Source: Nemophila menziesii (lineage: Eukaryota > Streptophyta > Magnoliopsida > Boraginales > Hydrophyllaceae). Taken from it: a stretch of DNA of 64,000 nucleotides. Positions 1 to 13,840 of the stretch are shown piece by piece (position 1 is the stretch's first letter; each line of letters starts with the position of its first letter). A model generated the notes under the pieces. The model was not told the DNA's origin, did not search any database, and was given only the letters and a program-made list of their open reading frames with translations. The stretch is taken from positions 39,676,233-39,740,232 of the forward strand of contig JARWIR010000002.1 in NCBI GenBank assembly GCA_029959085.1, in the 5' to 3' direction. Both the position numbers and the translations under genes were made by a program.

Positions 1-859
1 TTGCTAAAAAAAAATTAAGGACCCAAAAGCTAAGGGGTGTTATTTTTTGGAAGTAATTAAAAAAATTATATGTTGTTTATTAATAAATTTTGAAAAATGT
101 TATATTTGTGAAAACTTTATATATTTAATTAAATTTATTATATGCAATTAAAGTTCTTATATGTTTGTCTTTCATTTTTAATTCAAATTTCTTTAATCAT
201 TTTCATTTTTAATTCATTAGACTTCTATTTTTACAAAAAATATACTAGAGTTAGATTATTGGTAATAGTGATTATAAATCAAGGAGACAATTTAATGAAT
301 ATGATATAATCGTTTTTAATGATAGAAATTCATTGTGTTAGTGATAGAAATTTAAAATTTTATTTAATATAATTTTGTATCTTACTTTTTTCCATTATAA
401 CCTATTAACATAATTTTAATTAATCATTTCTGTTTATCTTATACTAGTTCCCTTGAGAAAAGACGATAACGTGAACTAAATATTCTTGAAGCATGTCAAG
501 TCACCAAATATTAATGTACATCAAAAGTTAAAGTATACCCTTATTAGCTATAACTTTATTAGTATGTATGTGTTAAATTAAAGCTGATAATACATGACTC
601 TTTTACCAAATATATCTAATATTAAAAGATTAAAAAAACTAAATAACAACTGAGTTTCTAATATTAAAATGTATATATATTTTTTTATTATTGAATTTGA
701 GAGTCATTTAACGATAAATTACATTGGAATTACATTGGAGTGTCATTTGACTTGATAAGACTCATGAGAACTATAAAGTATTCTAGATTCTCCTAACAAC
801 CACTAGAAAAACTATTGACCTTTACGCATCTATTGTATTTTATAAAAACTTATGAATAT

Positions 860-1090
860 CAAAAGAAAACTCTTACGTTTAGTGGAGGTGGCTGTTGAGC
901 ATTGTAGCAGGTGGGTATAGTATACTTGGGCTCCCCTTAGCTCCTCAGACCATGTGTATGGGAAATATCTCCAATAAGGCGTCTTCAAGGAGGATTACTC
1001 CACACGCTCGTTTTCACCAGCTAAGAAGAGAAATAATGAGGGAGTTACATGAGCTTGCCCTTTTAGGGGCTTGGTAGTGGTCAGATTGAT
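860..1090 (+). other. GC-balanced, ORF-like block in unit 1 (also near 8140, 17040, 24450)
   Basis: This block of about 200 bp stands out from the AT-rich unit. It has a plus-strand frame of about 66 codons that is shared by units 1-4, with no ATG until an internal Met (CMGNIS) and no family I recognise. The frame ends GAQVWWWSD in units 2, 3 and 4. In unit 1 a 6-bp deletion and a substitution end it early. Unit 3 has a 3-bp in-frame deletion and unit 4 has L-to-V and R-to-C changes. Both indels are multiples of three, which is suggestive but too few to prove coding. It may be an exon relic captured into the unit. Other copies lie at 8175-8375, 17064-17264 and 24472-24672. Confidence 0.4.
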
Positions 1091-2824
1091 CCCCATAGAA
1101 AAGGATGGGTTGGTCTTGTTTATAACATCTACAAACTAAACCAATATTAATGTCCTACTAAATTAAATACTAACAACATTAACCACTACAAAATCATGAC
1201 AAAACTAATAATGCCCAACGCAATTACCGGCAAAAAATATGTTAATGAAAGTAACCAATTCAAAATATATTCACCAAGAGTTTGACCATCTTGGAACGTA
1301 CATAATATTTACACTCTCCTATAATTCCTAAAATCAAGGTACCCAACACAACATACTCCACCCTTACACAACAAATTTTTCAAAATTATATATCTTTAAC
1401 TGTGTATTTAAATTTGTAAAGATGTAAATGCACAGATCGCATACCCTCCTAAAGATTAGAAACTAGTGCAAATATCCCCTCTTCTACCTCTATTTAATTT
1501 TCCTTCTAGGGTAAGTATTAATATGCTTATTTGATATACCAATTGAAGTATCTCTCCCTACCTGTATAGTTTCCTTCTATCTTGTTCGATTAGTATAAAA
1601 TAAACTAGTATATAAATCCTTGATATTTTTATTATAATTAATTAAGCTATAGATTACTATAGTATTACAAAAATTACAATATAAATCATTATATTATGCA
1701 AAAAGTACACCATAAAATAAAAATTAACTATATTTTAATATATAAAAAAATCATACAAATATATTAAATATAACTATAGGCTTATAAATATTATAATATC
1801 TTTTTAAAAAGTAAAAATTTTCTTTTAAAGTAAATGGAGTTATAGCCCTAACTATTAATGGTTGCGGGACTAAAACCAACCTGGATCGCCATATATTTAA
1901 TTTATTTGTGTCCTTATATATAATCATTTTCATATTTTTTTACTGACAATCTATATTGTAGTTTCCATATAATATTCATTCGACAAGATAACACCCAAAA
2001 CAAGAAAAATGTTATACGCTGTTTTAAAGTATATAATCCTTTATGTATACCTAGTATTATAAAAGAAAATTAAATAAGAAATCAACATTCTCATTTGACC
2101 ATATGAAAATTCAAAATAATAATTTCACAACCAATAATTTGAAAAAAATAAACTATCAATATTTTGTTACCATCCTTAGCTTGAACAATATTTTACCATG
2201 AAAGTATGAAAAATCTAAAATATACATTTTCAGTTTTTTTTACTCAAGATAGTCTACATGGCAAATACATTAAATGAATAAATATGTACATGGAAATGTG
2301 TTACAAAATTAATTTTTTAAATTTTTCCTTCCACAAGAATCAATTTGATGGTATTTGAATAAAATAAAATATAAATTAAAACATTATAAAATAACACAAC
2401 TTGTATACAAAAATAGAATTTTTTTTGTCCAAGAAACTATGTTTTTACGAATAGATCTCAAATTTCTACAACTATATTAATGATCATTGAAATTCATTTT
2501 TGTTCCTATCAGATCTTGGTTGTTAATTATCATATGTTGGTTGATAATTTTGACGTGAAAAATACATTAGAGGATCAAATCAATAAAGGGGGATAATTCA
2601 GAGATTGGTTTGGAACTGAAAAAAAAATCAAACTTATAAGTGAATCTTACCTGAAATGGTATGGTCATCGAATCAATTACAAGCAAATAGAGAATTGTAG
2701 TTGGCCCTGAGTTCATAAATTTTACCCATACTAGTTAAGAAGATATCCGATGAAAGAAGAAGATTCATAAAGTAAAAAAATGTGAAAAAAGATCTTTGAA
2801 ATATATTTTGAGATAACATGGAGA

Positions 2825-2915
2825 AGAGGCGGCGAAGACTTCGCCGAAGTAGGGTTTTGTGGAAGAGATAGAAGATTAAGTATAGGTATATATGTCAAGG
2901 CCTTTGGGCCTTATT
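2825..2915 (-). promoter_or_regulatory. Housekeeping-promoter-like block (telo-box and site II motifs)
   Basis: Read on the minus strand, unit 1 has GGCCCAAAGGCC (site II-like GGCCCA, at about 2898-2910), then a telo-box AAACCCTA (2860-2867), then a short GC-rich stretch before an ATG. That order is common at plant ribosomal and other housekeeping gene starts. A near-perfect hairpin GGCGAAG-A-CTTCGCC lies at 2831-2845. Unit 2 keeps the telo-box (10134-10141) but has lost the site II motif; unit 3 keeps the site II motif but its telo-box is mutated (TAGAGTTT). No downstream gene is recognisable, so this is at most a promoter relic. Confidence 0.3.
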
Positions 2916-3285
2916 GATTATATTTTTAATTTTATGTTTTGTATTCTTTGGGCTTTATGAAAAACATACTATTTTTTTGGTTATGATATGGACTCAAGTT
3001 GTACATAATGTAAAGTCCGGTATCTTGTTAATTGATTGTTGTAAACAAAATGAAAAAAAAAACTCACTGTATCAAATAAAGGCGGAAAAAGTAGAAATTT
3101 GGGATCTACTCACAGATTATGTAAAAAATGACATATTTAACTAAATGTCTTTATTTAAAATCTAGACTCAGGCCACACGGTCTATTAATTTTATAATAGT
3201 TTTTTTAAATTACATGATAAAATATAAAAAATATAATTAAAAATTCATAATATCGTCCCATTTAATTTTTCTTACGTGTTTTATA

Positions 3286-3444
3286 GATGTAAAGTTCTTC
3301 TTTGAGGGTAAATATTTCTTAGTGATTGAATTTGACGAAGAAGAAAAGTTAATGATTTGTAAATATGAGATGTATAAAGGAAAACAATCATTAATACATA
3401 TTTTCAAGCCTTACATGTTACAACTTCCACTTGTCTATGGATGA
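3286..3444 (+). other. Exon-like open block of unknown origin
   Basis: After a TTTATAG acceptor-like site there is an open stretch of about 52 codons (DVKFFFEGKYFLVIEFDEEE at its start) ending LPLVYG-stop. It is kept open in units 1, 2 (10566-10722) and 3 (19570-19727) with only substitutions such as E/Q and K/E. Unit 4 lost it in its 1.83-kb deletion. I do not recognise the sequence. It could be an exon fragment of a host gene carried inside the repeat, or chance. No matching upstream exon is obvious. Confidence 0.3.
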
Positions 3445-6400
3445 TATGAATAAAGGCTTTAGTTAGATGCAAAAAAAAAAACCATATTAGTTTTCATTAA
3501 GAATCCCATGGGATAGGATAAAAAATATAATGGTCTCCCAATAAGATTGATATAACAAAAAAAATCTATATACACACAATCCATATGCGTTTAACTAATA
3601 TAGTAAAAACCACAATCTAGACATACATGTAATGCACATTCAATTCACTAATACGATTTATAGTCACGTTCTTCTTATAAAATATGGAACTCTAGATAAT
3701 GATGTTTTATTTAAAATAAGTACTTTCTCATTTATTTTAGGGATTTATTTTAAAATTTGCAATTATATCTGAATTTCAATCTAGAAAATCTTTGTTGGCC
3801 TCAATATCCGTGGGACCACACACAAAAGGCCGAGTACGGACAAAATAATCCACTACCTTGATTTTTCAATCAACCACGTTGCAGATTCTAGCCAAAACAA
3901 ATTATCCCATACCTTTTTTGACATAAAAATTTGAATCTTGGTTCAATGATGCACTTGACTACTTGACTACCGTCAAAAGATGGCCCCAAAACTTCAAAAT
4001 ATTTGTGTTTATAGACATAATTTAATTTTACACAAAATTTTGGTCAATGTAAACTAACTAAATGACATGCATGTCTCCATGACAACGTTTTTCCCCTCCC
4101 TTGATAATTCCTAATAAACATAATTGTATTTTTTTCGGTGTTGTTCATTCCATAACAGTTTCTCATTCATCTTTTCTATCCTAAAAATTTGGTCAAAATA
4201 AATTGTCTTTCACAATATTTTTGTCCATGTTTATAGGCTTTAACTTGACCATGTCTAATTTTCTAACACAAATCCAACTTGGGCTTATATTAATTTGTAG
4301 TAAATTTCCTCCTTTAGTTCAAAATTATCATCATTAGGGTTAACTGCTTTTTACACATTATTCGAGATCCTTAGGAAGATCAAATGTTATTTATTGTCTT
4401 ATGATGGTAGTGAAACTCTCTATGCCTCTTTTTGATTTTTCTTGTACATGTATTTAAGGTCCAATTTACGGATTAATATATTGAATGTCAACAAATTTAT
4501 AATGGTGTGAAAGGACTGAATGATTCATGGGAGATTCAGATACATCTCTGTCTTCCGAGGTGTGATAATAAATCAATCATTCAATAGATGAAAATTCTCA
4601 AGTGTACTAGTGATCACAATTGATATAATAGAGAAGTAAGTTCTTCTTCACATGAATTTAAAAGTTAATAAGTAATTTTAGCATTCAATTAGTGATTCGT
4701 TGGGAATAACTTAGTAAAACTACATCTTTTTGTTTTGTTTTCGGATTTAAGAACTATTAAGATTGAATTTAATATAATTAACTAATACATTAAACTAATG
4801 ATATTGTAGTGAGAAGGTGTACCTCAAGACACTTTTGATCCCCACAATGTATGACAAGGATTTAATTAAGTTTAAGGGCAAAACGAGATGTTATTGCTAA
4901 ACAGAATTCTAAATTAACCTTACGTTCCACGTGGATAAATAAGGGGTTTCTATCTAATCCTAATAATATCTTCTGAGTGATCTTACATAAATATTTATTG
5001 CCTAAAGTTTTAACTATATTTGATTACCTAGTTAGTTTAGATATTTCGAGTATTCTACTTTAAAGGTGTAATTATACTAGTTCCACTACCAAATCCCCCT
5101 CATGTGTATAATTATATAACTATCAAACACTAAATATGTGGTCTTCATACAAGAATTTAAGAATAAGTGTAAGAGTAATCACAAAAACATCAATCAACTT
5201 TTATTTAAATAAAAAAATCCAAATGCAAACAATTAATCTCTAATTGATTATCATGGTTCATACCCAAGTATATCAAGCTACAATATAGTTTAGTTTATAA
5301 TGGAGGAAAAGAAAACAAAATTAAAAGGAAACTTAAATAAAGGAAAATAACAATAGTTAAGGATATAAAGTTTTGTAATGGATCTTCCTTACTTCTTGCC
5401 ATTTCTTACGATATTACTAGCTCTCCAATATGATAACTGGTAGGTTTAGATGCAAAAAACTATTATAGATAACCCCAGAATACCGTGTCATATGTTGGGT
5501 TCCTTAAGTGAGTAAAAAATGGCCTAGTGGACTCTTTGTAAATCTAAACAAGTTTGGGTTAACAGAAAAAAACACATATAACTTCTCCATATCAACTACA
5601 AATTACTCTTGATTTCTTCTCACGTGCTCTAAAATCTAAGATATACCTTGAGGAAAGGTTTTATTGTAAGAAACATCACGAATTTTTACATAGTATCGGG
5701 ACAAGATACATTTTTGGCATAAAAAGGAACTCTAGTACAATTTTTGCATGAAATAGGGGCCTATCGTGCAAATATGCAATAGATATGCGGCTAGGGAAAT
5801 ATCCAATGACTAGGTAATGTCGATAGGGCTATTACGGGGAATAGAGTTGCTTCGCAGTCCCTAAAGGGGGGAAAATACTGAAGAAGGGGATGTATTACCT
5901 AGAGAAGAAGCGTAAGAAGGAGATCTTGCTGAACATCTACCCTTTTCCCCTTTATTTTCTTAATACGTCCTCCGAGTGGAATGATAAATATGAAGAATGC
6001 CCAATCATTCTTTTTCTTATAAAAATATCCTGGTGAAGATTGAAAGTGACACAATGAAAGTAAAAATGGTACTTCCATGATATTAATAGATGGTAAAGAT
6101 ATGCTTAGACTTTCAAGGTAGTGAATGATAAACCTTTCATTGATGACTAAGTTCTTTGAAGATAATGAAACAATAATAATGGAGAAAGAACGAAAAAATT
6201 GTTGCAACATTCATGGTACAAACAAAAAAATGTTCAATGGTATAAAAAATTATGTTCGAAGCGCGAAGGGTTCTCTAGCACTATCAGCTTACAATGCCCA
6301 TCGATCTCTATTCATACCTTATGAGAAGGTACTTATCTGAGAAATCAAACATCTCCCAAATTCAATCGAAGGAAAAACTTTCATGTTGGAATATCAATAA

Positions 6401-9400
6401 GTTACTTAAAATATAGGTTTCTATGGTGGGTTTTCATGAAGTCGCTCAAAAGAGAATCTTTTATGTTGTCATATCAAGAAGTTACTCAAACACTCGAACC
6501 CCTGATTTAGAAAAATCAAAAAGGTATCCAAAAGACCAAATATCGCATTGGAATATCAAGAAGCTACTTGAAAAAGCGCGACTTTTACATTGGCACGTTA
6601 TCTGCAAAATTGAAAGATCGGTTCCCATGTCAGCTGTTTATAAAAAAGGTAAATGAAATTTGTAGATAATACTCGGGGAAATAACACGATTTCACAAATT
6701 CAAGACTGCTATTTAATAGACATAGTAAAATGTTGGTAGTAATTGGGAGAATTAAAGCTATGGTCGAATGTAAGATTAAAGCAAAATATCTCTACCCCCA
6801 TATGAGGATAGTAAAAAACTGAATAAAGAGTTTACATGATATGGACGATTAAATGGGTATTCGCATAAAACTTTTACGAACTCATAATATTTATAAATAC
6901 CTCGTGCACATTTCTCGAATAGAGTTCATTCTACTCATTATTCAATTCATTGTTCATAACAAAAATTTGAACCTCTATAACTCTCTCAGATTGTAAGAAT
7001 ATGCATGGACATAATAATGACTTGAGTGTCAGAGTGCTACTGAAAGAAAAATTTCTTTTGGTACTCAATTGGTGTCTTGTTTAAAGCATATTCAGCCATG
7101 AGATGAGACAAAACATCAACAGTACGAAGATATTTCAGATAAACCCAATTTTATTTTGACAGTTTCGTCCTCCTCATCTTTTCTATAACCACTAAATTCT
7201 GATTATTTTGTCAATCAGTTATATATATTGGTGGATCTTTTTTAATTATTAACCAACGTTTGATTAATTTTTGTTGATTTTGCTAAAAAAAAGTTAAGGA
7301 CCCAAAAGCTAAGGGGTGTTATTTTTTGGAAGTAATTAAAAAAATTATATGTTGTTTATTAATGAATTTTGAAAAATGTTATATTTGTGAAAAATTTATA
7401 TATTTAATTAAATTTATTATATGCAATTAAAGTTCTTATATGTTTGTCTTTCATTTTTAATTCAAATTTCTTTAATTATTTTCATTTTTAATTCATTAGA
7501 CTTCTATTTTTACAAAAAATATACTAGAGTTGGATTATTGGTAATAGTGATAATAAATCAAGGAGACAATTTAATGAATATGATATAATCGTTTTTAATG
7601 ATAGAAATTCATTGTGTTAGTGATAGAAATTTAAAATTTATTTAATATAATTTTGCATCTTACTTTTTTCCATTATAACCTATTAACATAATTTTAATTA
7701 TTCATTTCTGTTTATCTTATACTAGTTCCCTTGAGAAAAGACGATAACGTGAACTAAATATTCTTGAAGCATGTCAAGTCACCAAATATATTAATGTACA
7801 TCAAAAGTTAAAGTATACCCTTATTAGCTATAACTTTATTAGTATGTATGTGTTAAATTAAAGCTGATAATACATGACTCTTTTACCAAATATATCTAAT
7901 ATTAAAATATTAAAAAAACTAAATAACAACTTAGTTTCTAATATTAAAATGTATATATATTTTTTTATTATTGAATTTGAGAGTCATTTAACGATAAATT
8001 ACATTGAAATTACATTGGAGTGTCATTTGACTTGATAAGACTCATGAGAACTATAAAGTATTCTAGATTCTCCTAACAACCACTAGAAAAACTATTGACC
8101 TTTATGCATCTATTGTATTTTATAAAAACTTATGAATATCAAAAGAAAACTCTTACGTTCAGTGGAGGTGGCTGTTGAGTATTGTAGCAGGTGGGTATAG
8201 TATACTTGGGCTCCCCTTAGCTCCTCAGACCATGTGTATGGGAAATATCTCCAATAAGGCGTCTTCAAGGAGGATTACTCCACACGCTCGTTTTCACCAG
8301 CTAAGAAGAGAAATAATGAGGGAGTTACATGAGCTTGCCCTTTTAGGGGCTCAGGTTTGGTGGTGGTCAGATTGATCCTCATAGAAAAGGATGGGTTGGT
8401 CTTGTTTATATCATCTACAAACTAAACCAATATTAATGTCCTACTCAATTAAATACTAACAACATTAACCACTCCAAAATCATGACAAAACTAATAATGC
8501 CCAACGCAATAACCGGCAAAAAATATGTTAATGAAAGTAACCAATTCAAAATATATTCACCAAGAGTTTGACCATCTTGGAACGTACATAATATTTATAC
8601 TCTCCTAGAATTCCAAAAATCAAGGTACTCAACACAACATACTCCACCCTTACACAACAAATTTTTCAAAATTATATATCTTTAACTGTGTAATTAAATT
8701 TGTAAAGATGTAAATGCACATATCACATACCCTCCTAAAGATTAGAAACTAGTGCAACTATCCCCTCTTCTACCCCTACTTAATTTTCCTTCTAGGGTGA
8801 GTATTAATATGCTTATTTGATATACCAATTGAAGTATCTCTCACTACCTGTATAGTTTCCTTCTATCTTGTTCGATTAGTATAAAATAAACTAGTATATA
8901 AATCCTTGAAATTTTTATTATATTTAATTAAGCTATAGATTACTATAGTATTACAAAAATTACAATATAAATCATTATATTATGCAAAAAGTACACCATA
9001 CAATAAAAATTAACTATATTTTAATATATAAAAAAATTATACAAATATATTAAATATAACTATAGGTTTATAAATATTATAATATCTTTTTAAAAAGTAA
9101 AAATTTTCTTTTAAAGTAAATGGAGTTATAGCCCTAACTATTAATGGTTGTGGGACTAAAACCAACCTGGATCGCCATATATTTAATTTATTTGTGTCCT
9201 TATATATAATAATTTTCATATTTTTTTACTGACAATCTATATTGTAGTTTACATATAATATTCATTCGACAAGATAACACCCAAAACAAGAAAAATTTTA
9301 TAAGATGTTTTAAAGTATATAATCCTTTATGTATACCTAGTATTATAAAAGAAAATTAAATAAGAAATCAACATTCTCATTTGACCATATGAAAATTCAA

Positions 9401-12400
9401 AATAATAATTTCACAACCAGTAATTTGAAAAAAATAAACTATCAATATTTTGTTACCATCCTTAGCTTGAACAATATTTTACCATGAAAGTATGAAAAAT
9501 CTAAAATATACATTATCAGTTTTTTTTACTCAAGATAGTCTACATGGCAAATACATTAAATGAATAAATATGTACATGGAAATGTGTTACATAATTAATT
9601 TTGTAAATTTTTCCTTCCACAAGAATCAATTTGATGGTATTTGAATAAAATAAAATATAAATTAAAACATTATAAAATAACACAACTTGTATACAAAAAT
9701 AGAATTTTTTTTGTCCAAGAAACTATGTTTTCACGAATAGATCTCAAATTTCTACAACTATATTAATGATCATTGAAATTCATTTTTGTTCCTATCAGAT
9801 CTTGGTTGTTAATTATCATATGTTGGTTGATAATTTTGACGTGAAAAATACATTAGAGGATCAAATCAGTAAAGGGGGATAATTCAGAGATTGGTTTGGA
9901 ACTGGAAAAAAAATCAAACTTATAAGTGAATCTTAACTGAAATGGTATGGTCATCGATCAATTACAAGCAAATAGAGAATTTTAGTTGGCCCTGATTCAT
10001 AAATTTTACTCATACTAGTTAAGAAGATATCCGATGAAAGAAGAAGATTCATAAAGTAAAAAAATGTGAAAAAAGATCTTTGAAATATATTTTGAGATAA
10101 CATGGAGAAGAGGCGGCGAAGACTTCGCAGAAGTAGGGTTTTGTGAAAGAGATAGAAGATTAAGTATAGATATATATGTCAAAGGCCTTATTGATTATAT
10201 TTTTAATTGTATGTTTTGTATTCTTTGGGCTTTATGAAAAACATACTATTTTTTTGGTTATGATATGGACTCAAGTTGTACATAATGTAAAGTCCAGTAT
10301 CTTGTTAATTGATTGTTTGAAACAAAATGGAAAAAAAAACTCACTGTATCAAATAAAGGCCGAAAAAAGTAGAAATTTGGGATCTACTCACAGATTATGT
10401 AAAAATTGACCTATTTAACTACATGTCTTTCTTTAAAATCTAGACTCAAGCCACACGGTCTATTAATTTTATAATATTTTTTTAAAATTACATGATAAAA
10501 TATAAAAAATATAATTAAAAATTCATAATATTGTCTCATTTAATTTTTCTTACGTGTTTTATAGATGTAAAGTTCTTCTTTCAGGGTAAATATTTCTTAG
10601 TGATTGAATTTGACGAAGAAGAAAAGTTAATGATTTGTGAATATGAGATGTATAATGGAAAACAATCATTAATACATATTTTCAAGCCTTACATGCTACA
10701 ACTTCCACTTGTCTATGGATGATATGAATAAATGCTTTAGTTAGATGCAAAAAAAAATCATATTATGTCTTCATTAAGAATCCCATGGGATAGGATAAAA
10801 AATATAATGGTCTCCCAATAAGATTGATATAACAAACAAAATCTATATACACACAATCCATATGCATTTAACTAATATAGTAAAAACCACAATCTAGACA
10901 TACACGTAATGCACATTGAATTCACTAATACGATTTATAGTCACGTTCTTCTTATAAAATATGGAACTCTAGATAATGATGTTTTATTTAAAATAAGTAC
11001 TTTCTCATTTATTTTAGGGATTTATTTTAAAATTTGCAATTATATCTGAATTTCAATCTAGAAAATCTTTGTTGGCCTCAATATCCGTGGGACCACACAT
11101 AAAAGGCCGAGTACGAACAAAATAATCCACTACTTTGATTTTTCAATCAACCACGTTGCAGATTCTAGCCAAAACAAATTATCCCATACCTTTTTTGACA
11201 TAAAAATTGAATCTTGGTTCAATGATGGACTTGACTATTTGACTACCGTAAAATAGATGACCCCAAAACTTCAAAATATTTGTGTTTATAGACATAATTT
11301 AATTTTACACAGAATTTTGGTCAATGTAAACTAACTAAATGACATGCATGTCTCCATGACAATGTTTTTCCCCTCCCTTTATAATTCCTCATAAACATAA
11401 TTGTATTTTTTTCGGTATTGTTCATTCCATAACAGTTTCTCATTCATCTTTTCTATCCTAAAAATTTGGTCAAAATAAATTGTCTTTCACAATATTTTTG
11501 TCCATGCTTATAGGCTTTAACTTGACCATGTCTAATTTTCTAACACAAATCCTACTTGGGCTTATATTAATTTGTAGTAAATTTCCTCCTTTAGTTCAAA
11601 ATTATCATCATTAGGGTTAACTGTTTTTTACACATTATTCGACATCCTTAGGAAGATCAAATGTTATTTATTGTCTTATGATGGTAGTGAAACTCTCTAT
11701 GCCTCTTTTTGATTTTTCTTGTACATGTATTTAAGGTCCAATTTACGGATTAATATATTGAATGTCAACAAATTTATAATGGTGTGAAAGGACTGAATGA
11801 TTCATGGGAGATTCAGATACATCTCTGTCTTCCGAGGTGTGATAATAAATCAATCATTCAATAGATGAAAATTCTCAAGTGTACTAGTAATCACAATTGA
11901 TATAATAGAGAAGTAAGTTCTTCTTCACATGAATTTAAAAGTTAATAAGTAATTTTAGCATTCAATTAGTGATTCGTTGGGAATAACTTAGTAAAACTAC
12001 ATCTTTTTGTTTTGTTTTCGGATTTAAGAACTATTAAGATTGAATTTAATATAATTAACTAATACATTAAACTAATGATATTGTAGTGAGAAGGTGTACC
12101 TCAAGACACTTTTGATCCCCACAATGTATGACAAGGATTTAATTAAGTTTAAGGGCAAAACGAGATGTTATTGCTAAACAGAATTCTAAATTAACCTTAC
12201 GTTCCACGTGGATAAATAAGGGGTTTCTATCTAATCCTAATAATATCTTCTGAGTGATCTTACGTAAATATTTATTGCCTAAAGTTTTAACTATATTTGA
12301 TTACCTAGTTAGTTTAGATCTTTCGAGTATTCTACTTTAAAGGTGTAATTATACTAGTTCCACTACCAAATCCCCCACATGTGTATAATTATATAACTAT

Positions 12401-13058
12401 CAAACACTAAATATGTGGTCTTCATACAAGAATTTAAGAATAAGTGTAAGGGTAATCACAAAAACATCAATCAACTTTTATTTAAATAAAAAAATCCAAA
12501 TGCAAACAATTAATCTCTAATTGATTATCATGGTTCATACCCAAGTATATCAAGCTACAATATAGTTTAGTTTATAATGGAGGAAAAGAAAACAAAATTA
12601 AAAGGAAACTTAAATAAAGGAAAATAACAATAGTTAAGGATATAAAGTTTTGTAATGGATCTTCTTTACTTCTTGCCATTTCTCACGATATTACAAGCTC
12701 TCCAATATGATAAATGGTAGGTTTAGATGCAAAAAACTATTATACATAACCCCAGAATACTGTGTCATATGTTGGGTTCCTTAAGTGAGTAAAAGATGGC
12801 CTAGTGGACTCTTTGTAAATCTAAACAAGTTTGGGTTAACAGAAAAAAACACCTATAACTTCTCCATATAACCTACAAATTACTCTTGATTTCTTCTCAC
12901 GTGCTCTAAAATCCAAGATATACCTTGAGGAAAGGTTTTATTGTAAGAAACATCACGAATTTTTACATTGTATAGGGACAAGATACATGTTTGGCATAAT
13001 ATAAGGAACTCTAGTACAATTTTTGCATGAAATAGGGGCCTATCGTGCAACTTTTAAT

Positions 13059-13840
13059 ACGCAATAGATATGTGGCTATGCAAACATCCAATGACTAGGT
13101 AATGTCGATAGGGATATTAGGGGGAATAGAGTTGCTTCGCAGTCCCTAAAGGGGAAAAAATACTGAAGAAGGGGATGTATTACCTAGAGAAGAAGCGTAA
13201 GAAAGAGATTTTGCTGAACATCTACCCTTTTCACCTTGATTTTCTTAATACGTCCTCCGAGTGGAATGATAAATATGAAGACTGCCCAATCATTCTTTTT
13301 CTTATAAAAATAGCCTGGTGAAGATAGAAAGAGACACAATGAAAGTAAAAATGGTACTTCCACTATATTAATTGATGGTAAAGAAATGATTAAACTTCCA
13401 AGATACTGAATGATAAACCTTTCATTGATGAATAATTTCTTTGAAGTTAATGAAATAATAATAATGGTGAAAGAACAAAATAATTGTGGCCACATTTATG
13501 GTACAAACAAAAAAATGTTCAATGGTATAAAAAATTATGTTCGAACCACGAAGGGTTCTCTAGCACTATCAACTTACAATGCCCATCGATCTCTATTCAT
13601 ACCTTATGAGTAGGTACTTATCTGAGAAATCAAAAATCTCCCAAATTCACTCGAAGGAAAATTTTTCATGTTGGAATATCAATAAGTTACTTAAATATAG
13701 GTTTCTATGGTGGGGTTTCATGAAGTCACTCAAAAGAGAATCTTTTATGTTGACAAATCAAGAAGTTACTCAAACACTCGACCCCTGATTCAGAAACATC
13801 AAAAAGGTATTCAAACGACCAAATATCGCATAAGAATATC
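13059..13840. repeat. A block, first copy, unit 2
   Basis: This 782-bp block begins ACGCAATAG and is repeated directly at 14635-15416, also 782 bp, with a start-to-start distance of 1576 bp. S-type units have only one such block (around 5775 and 22055). The copies differ by scattered substitutions, so the duplication is not brand new. Short open frames occur on both strands and none is recognisable. Confidence 0.85.

Larger units (their letters stand above)
1..7279. repeat. Macrosatellite unit 1 (S type)
   Basis: First visible copy of a directly repeated unit; the marker AAGGACCCAAAAGCTAAGG at 17 recurs at 7296, 16190, 23578 and 43442. It is AT-rich, about 7.28 kb, and has a single copy of the A block (around 5775-6560) with no B spacer. 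It shares single-base markers with unit 3 and not with units 2 and 4, for example CTTTACGCATC near 825, CACAGATC near 1432, GGTTGCGGG near 1861 and ATAATCAT near 1922. I see no recognisable protein-coding gene: open frames are short, occur on both strands and match no family I know. Local exceptions to the AT-rich background are a more GC-balanced block at 860-1090, a promoter-like block near 2825-2915 and an exon-like open block near 3286-3444. The unit's phase relative to its true biological start is arbitrary. Confidence 0.9.

Noticed and set aside
4800..5320. An old Athila-like LTR forming part of the macrosatellite unit
   Set aside because: The general look (TTAACTATATTTGATTACC and similar) is only loosely reminiscent; no TG...CA ends, PBS or PPT could be placed.
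5899..6656. Small ORFs in the A block of the repeat as genes
   Set aside because: Frames are open on both strands at once, are shifted or truncated among the copies (for example the 42236-42437 copy), and match no family I know.
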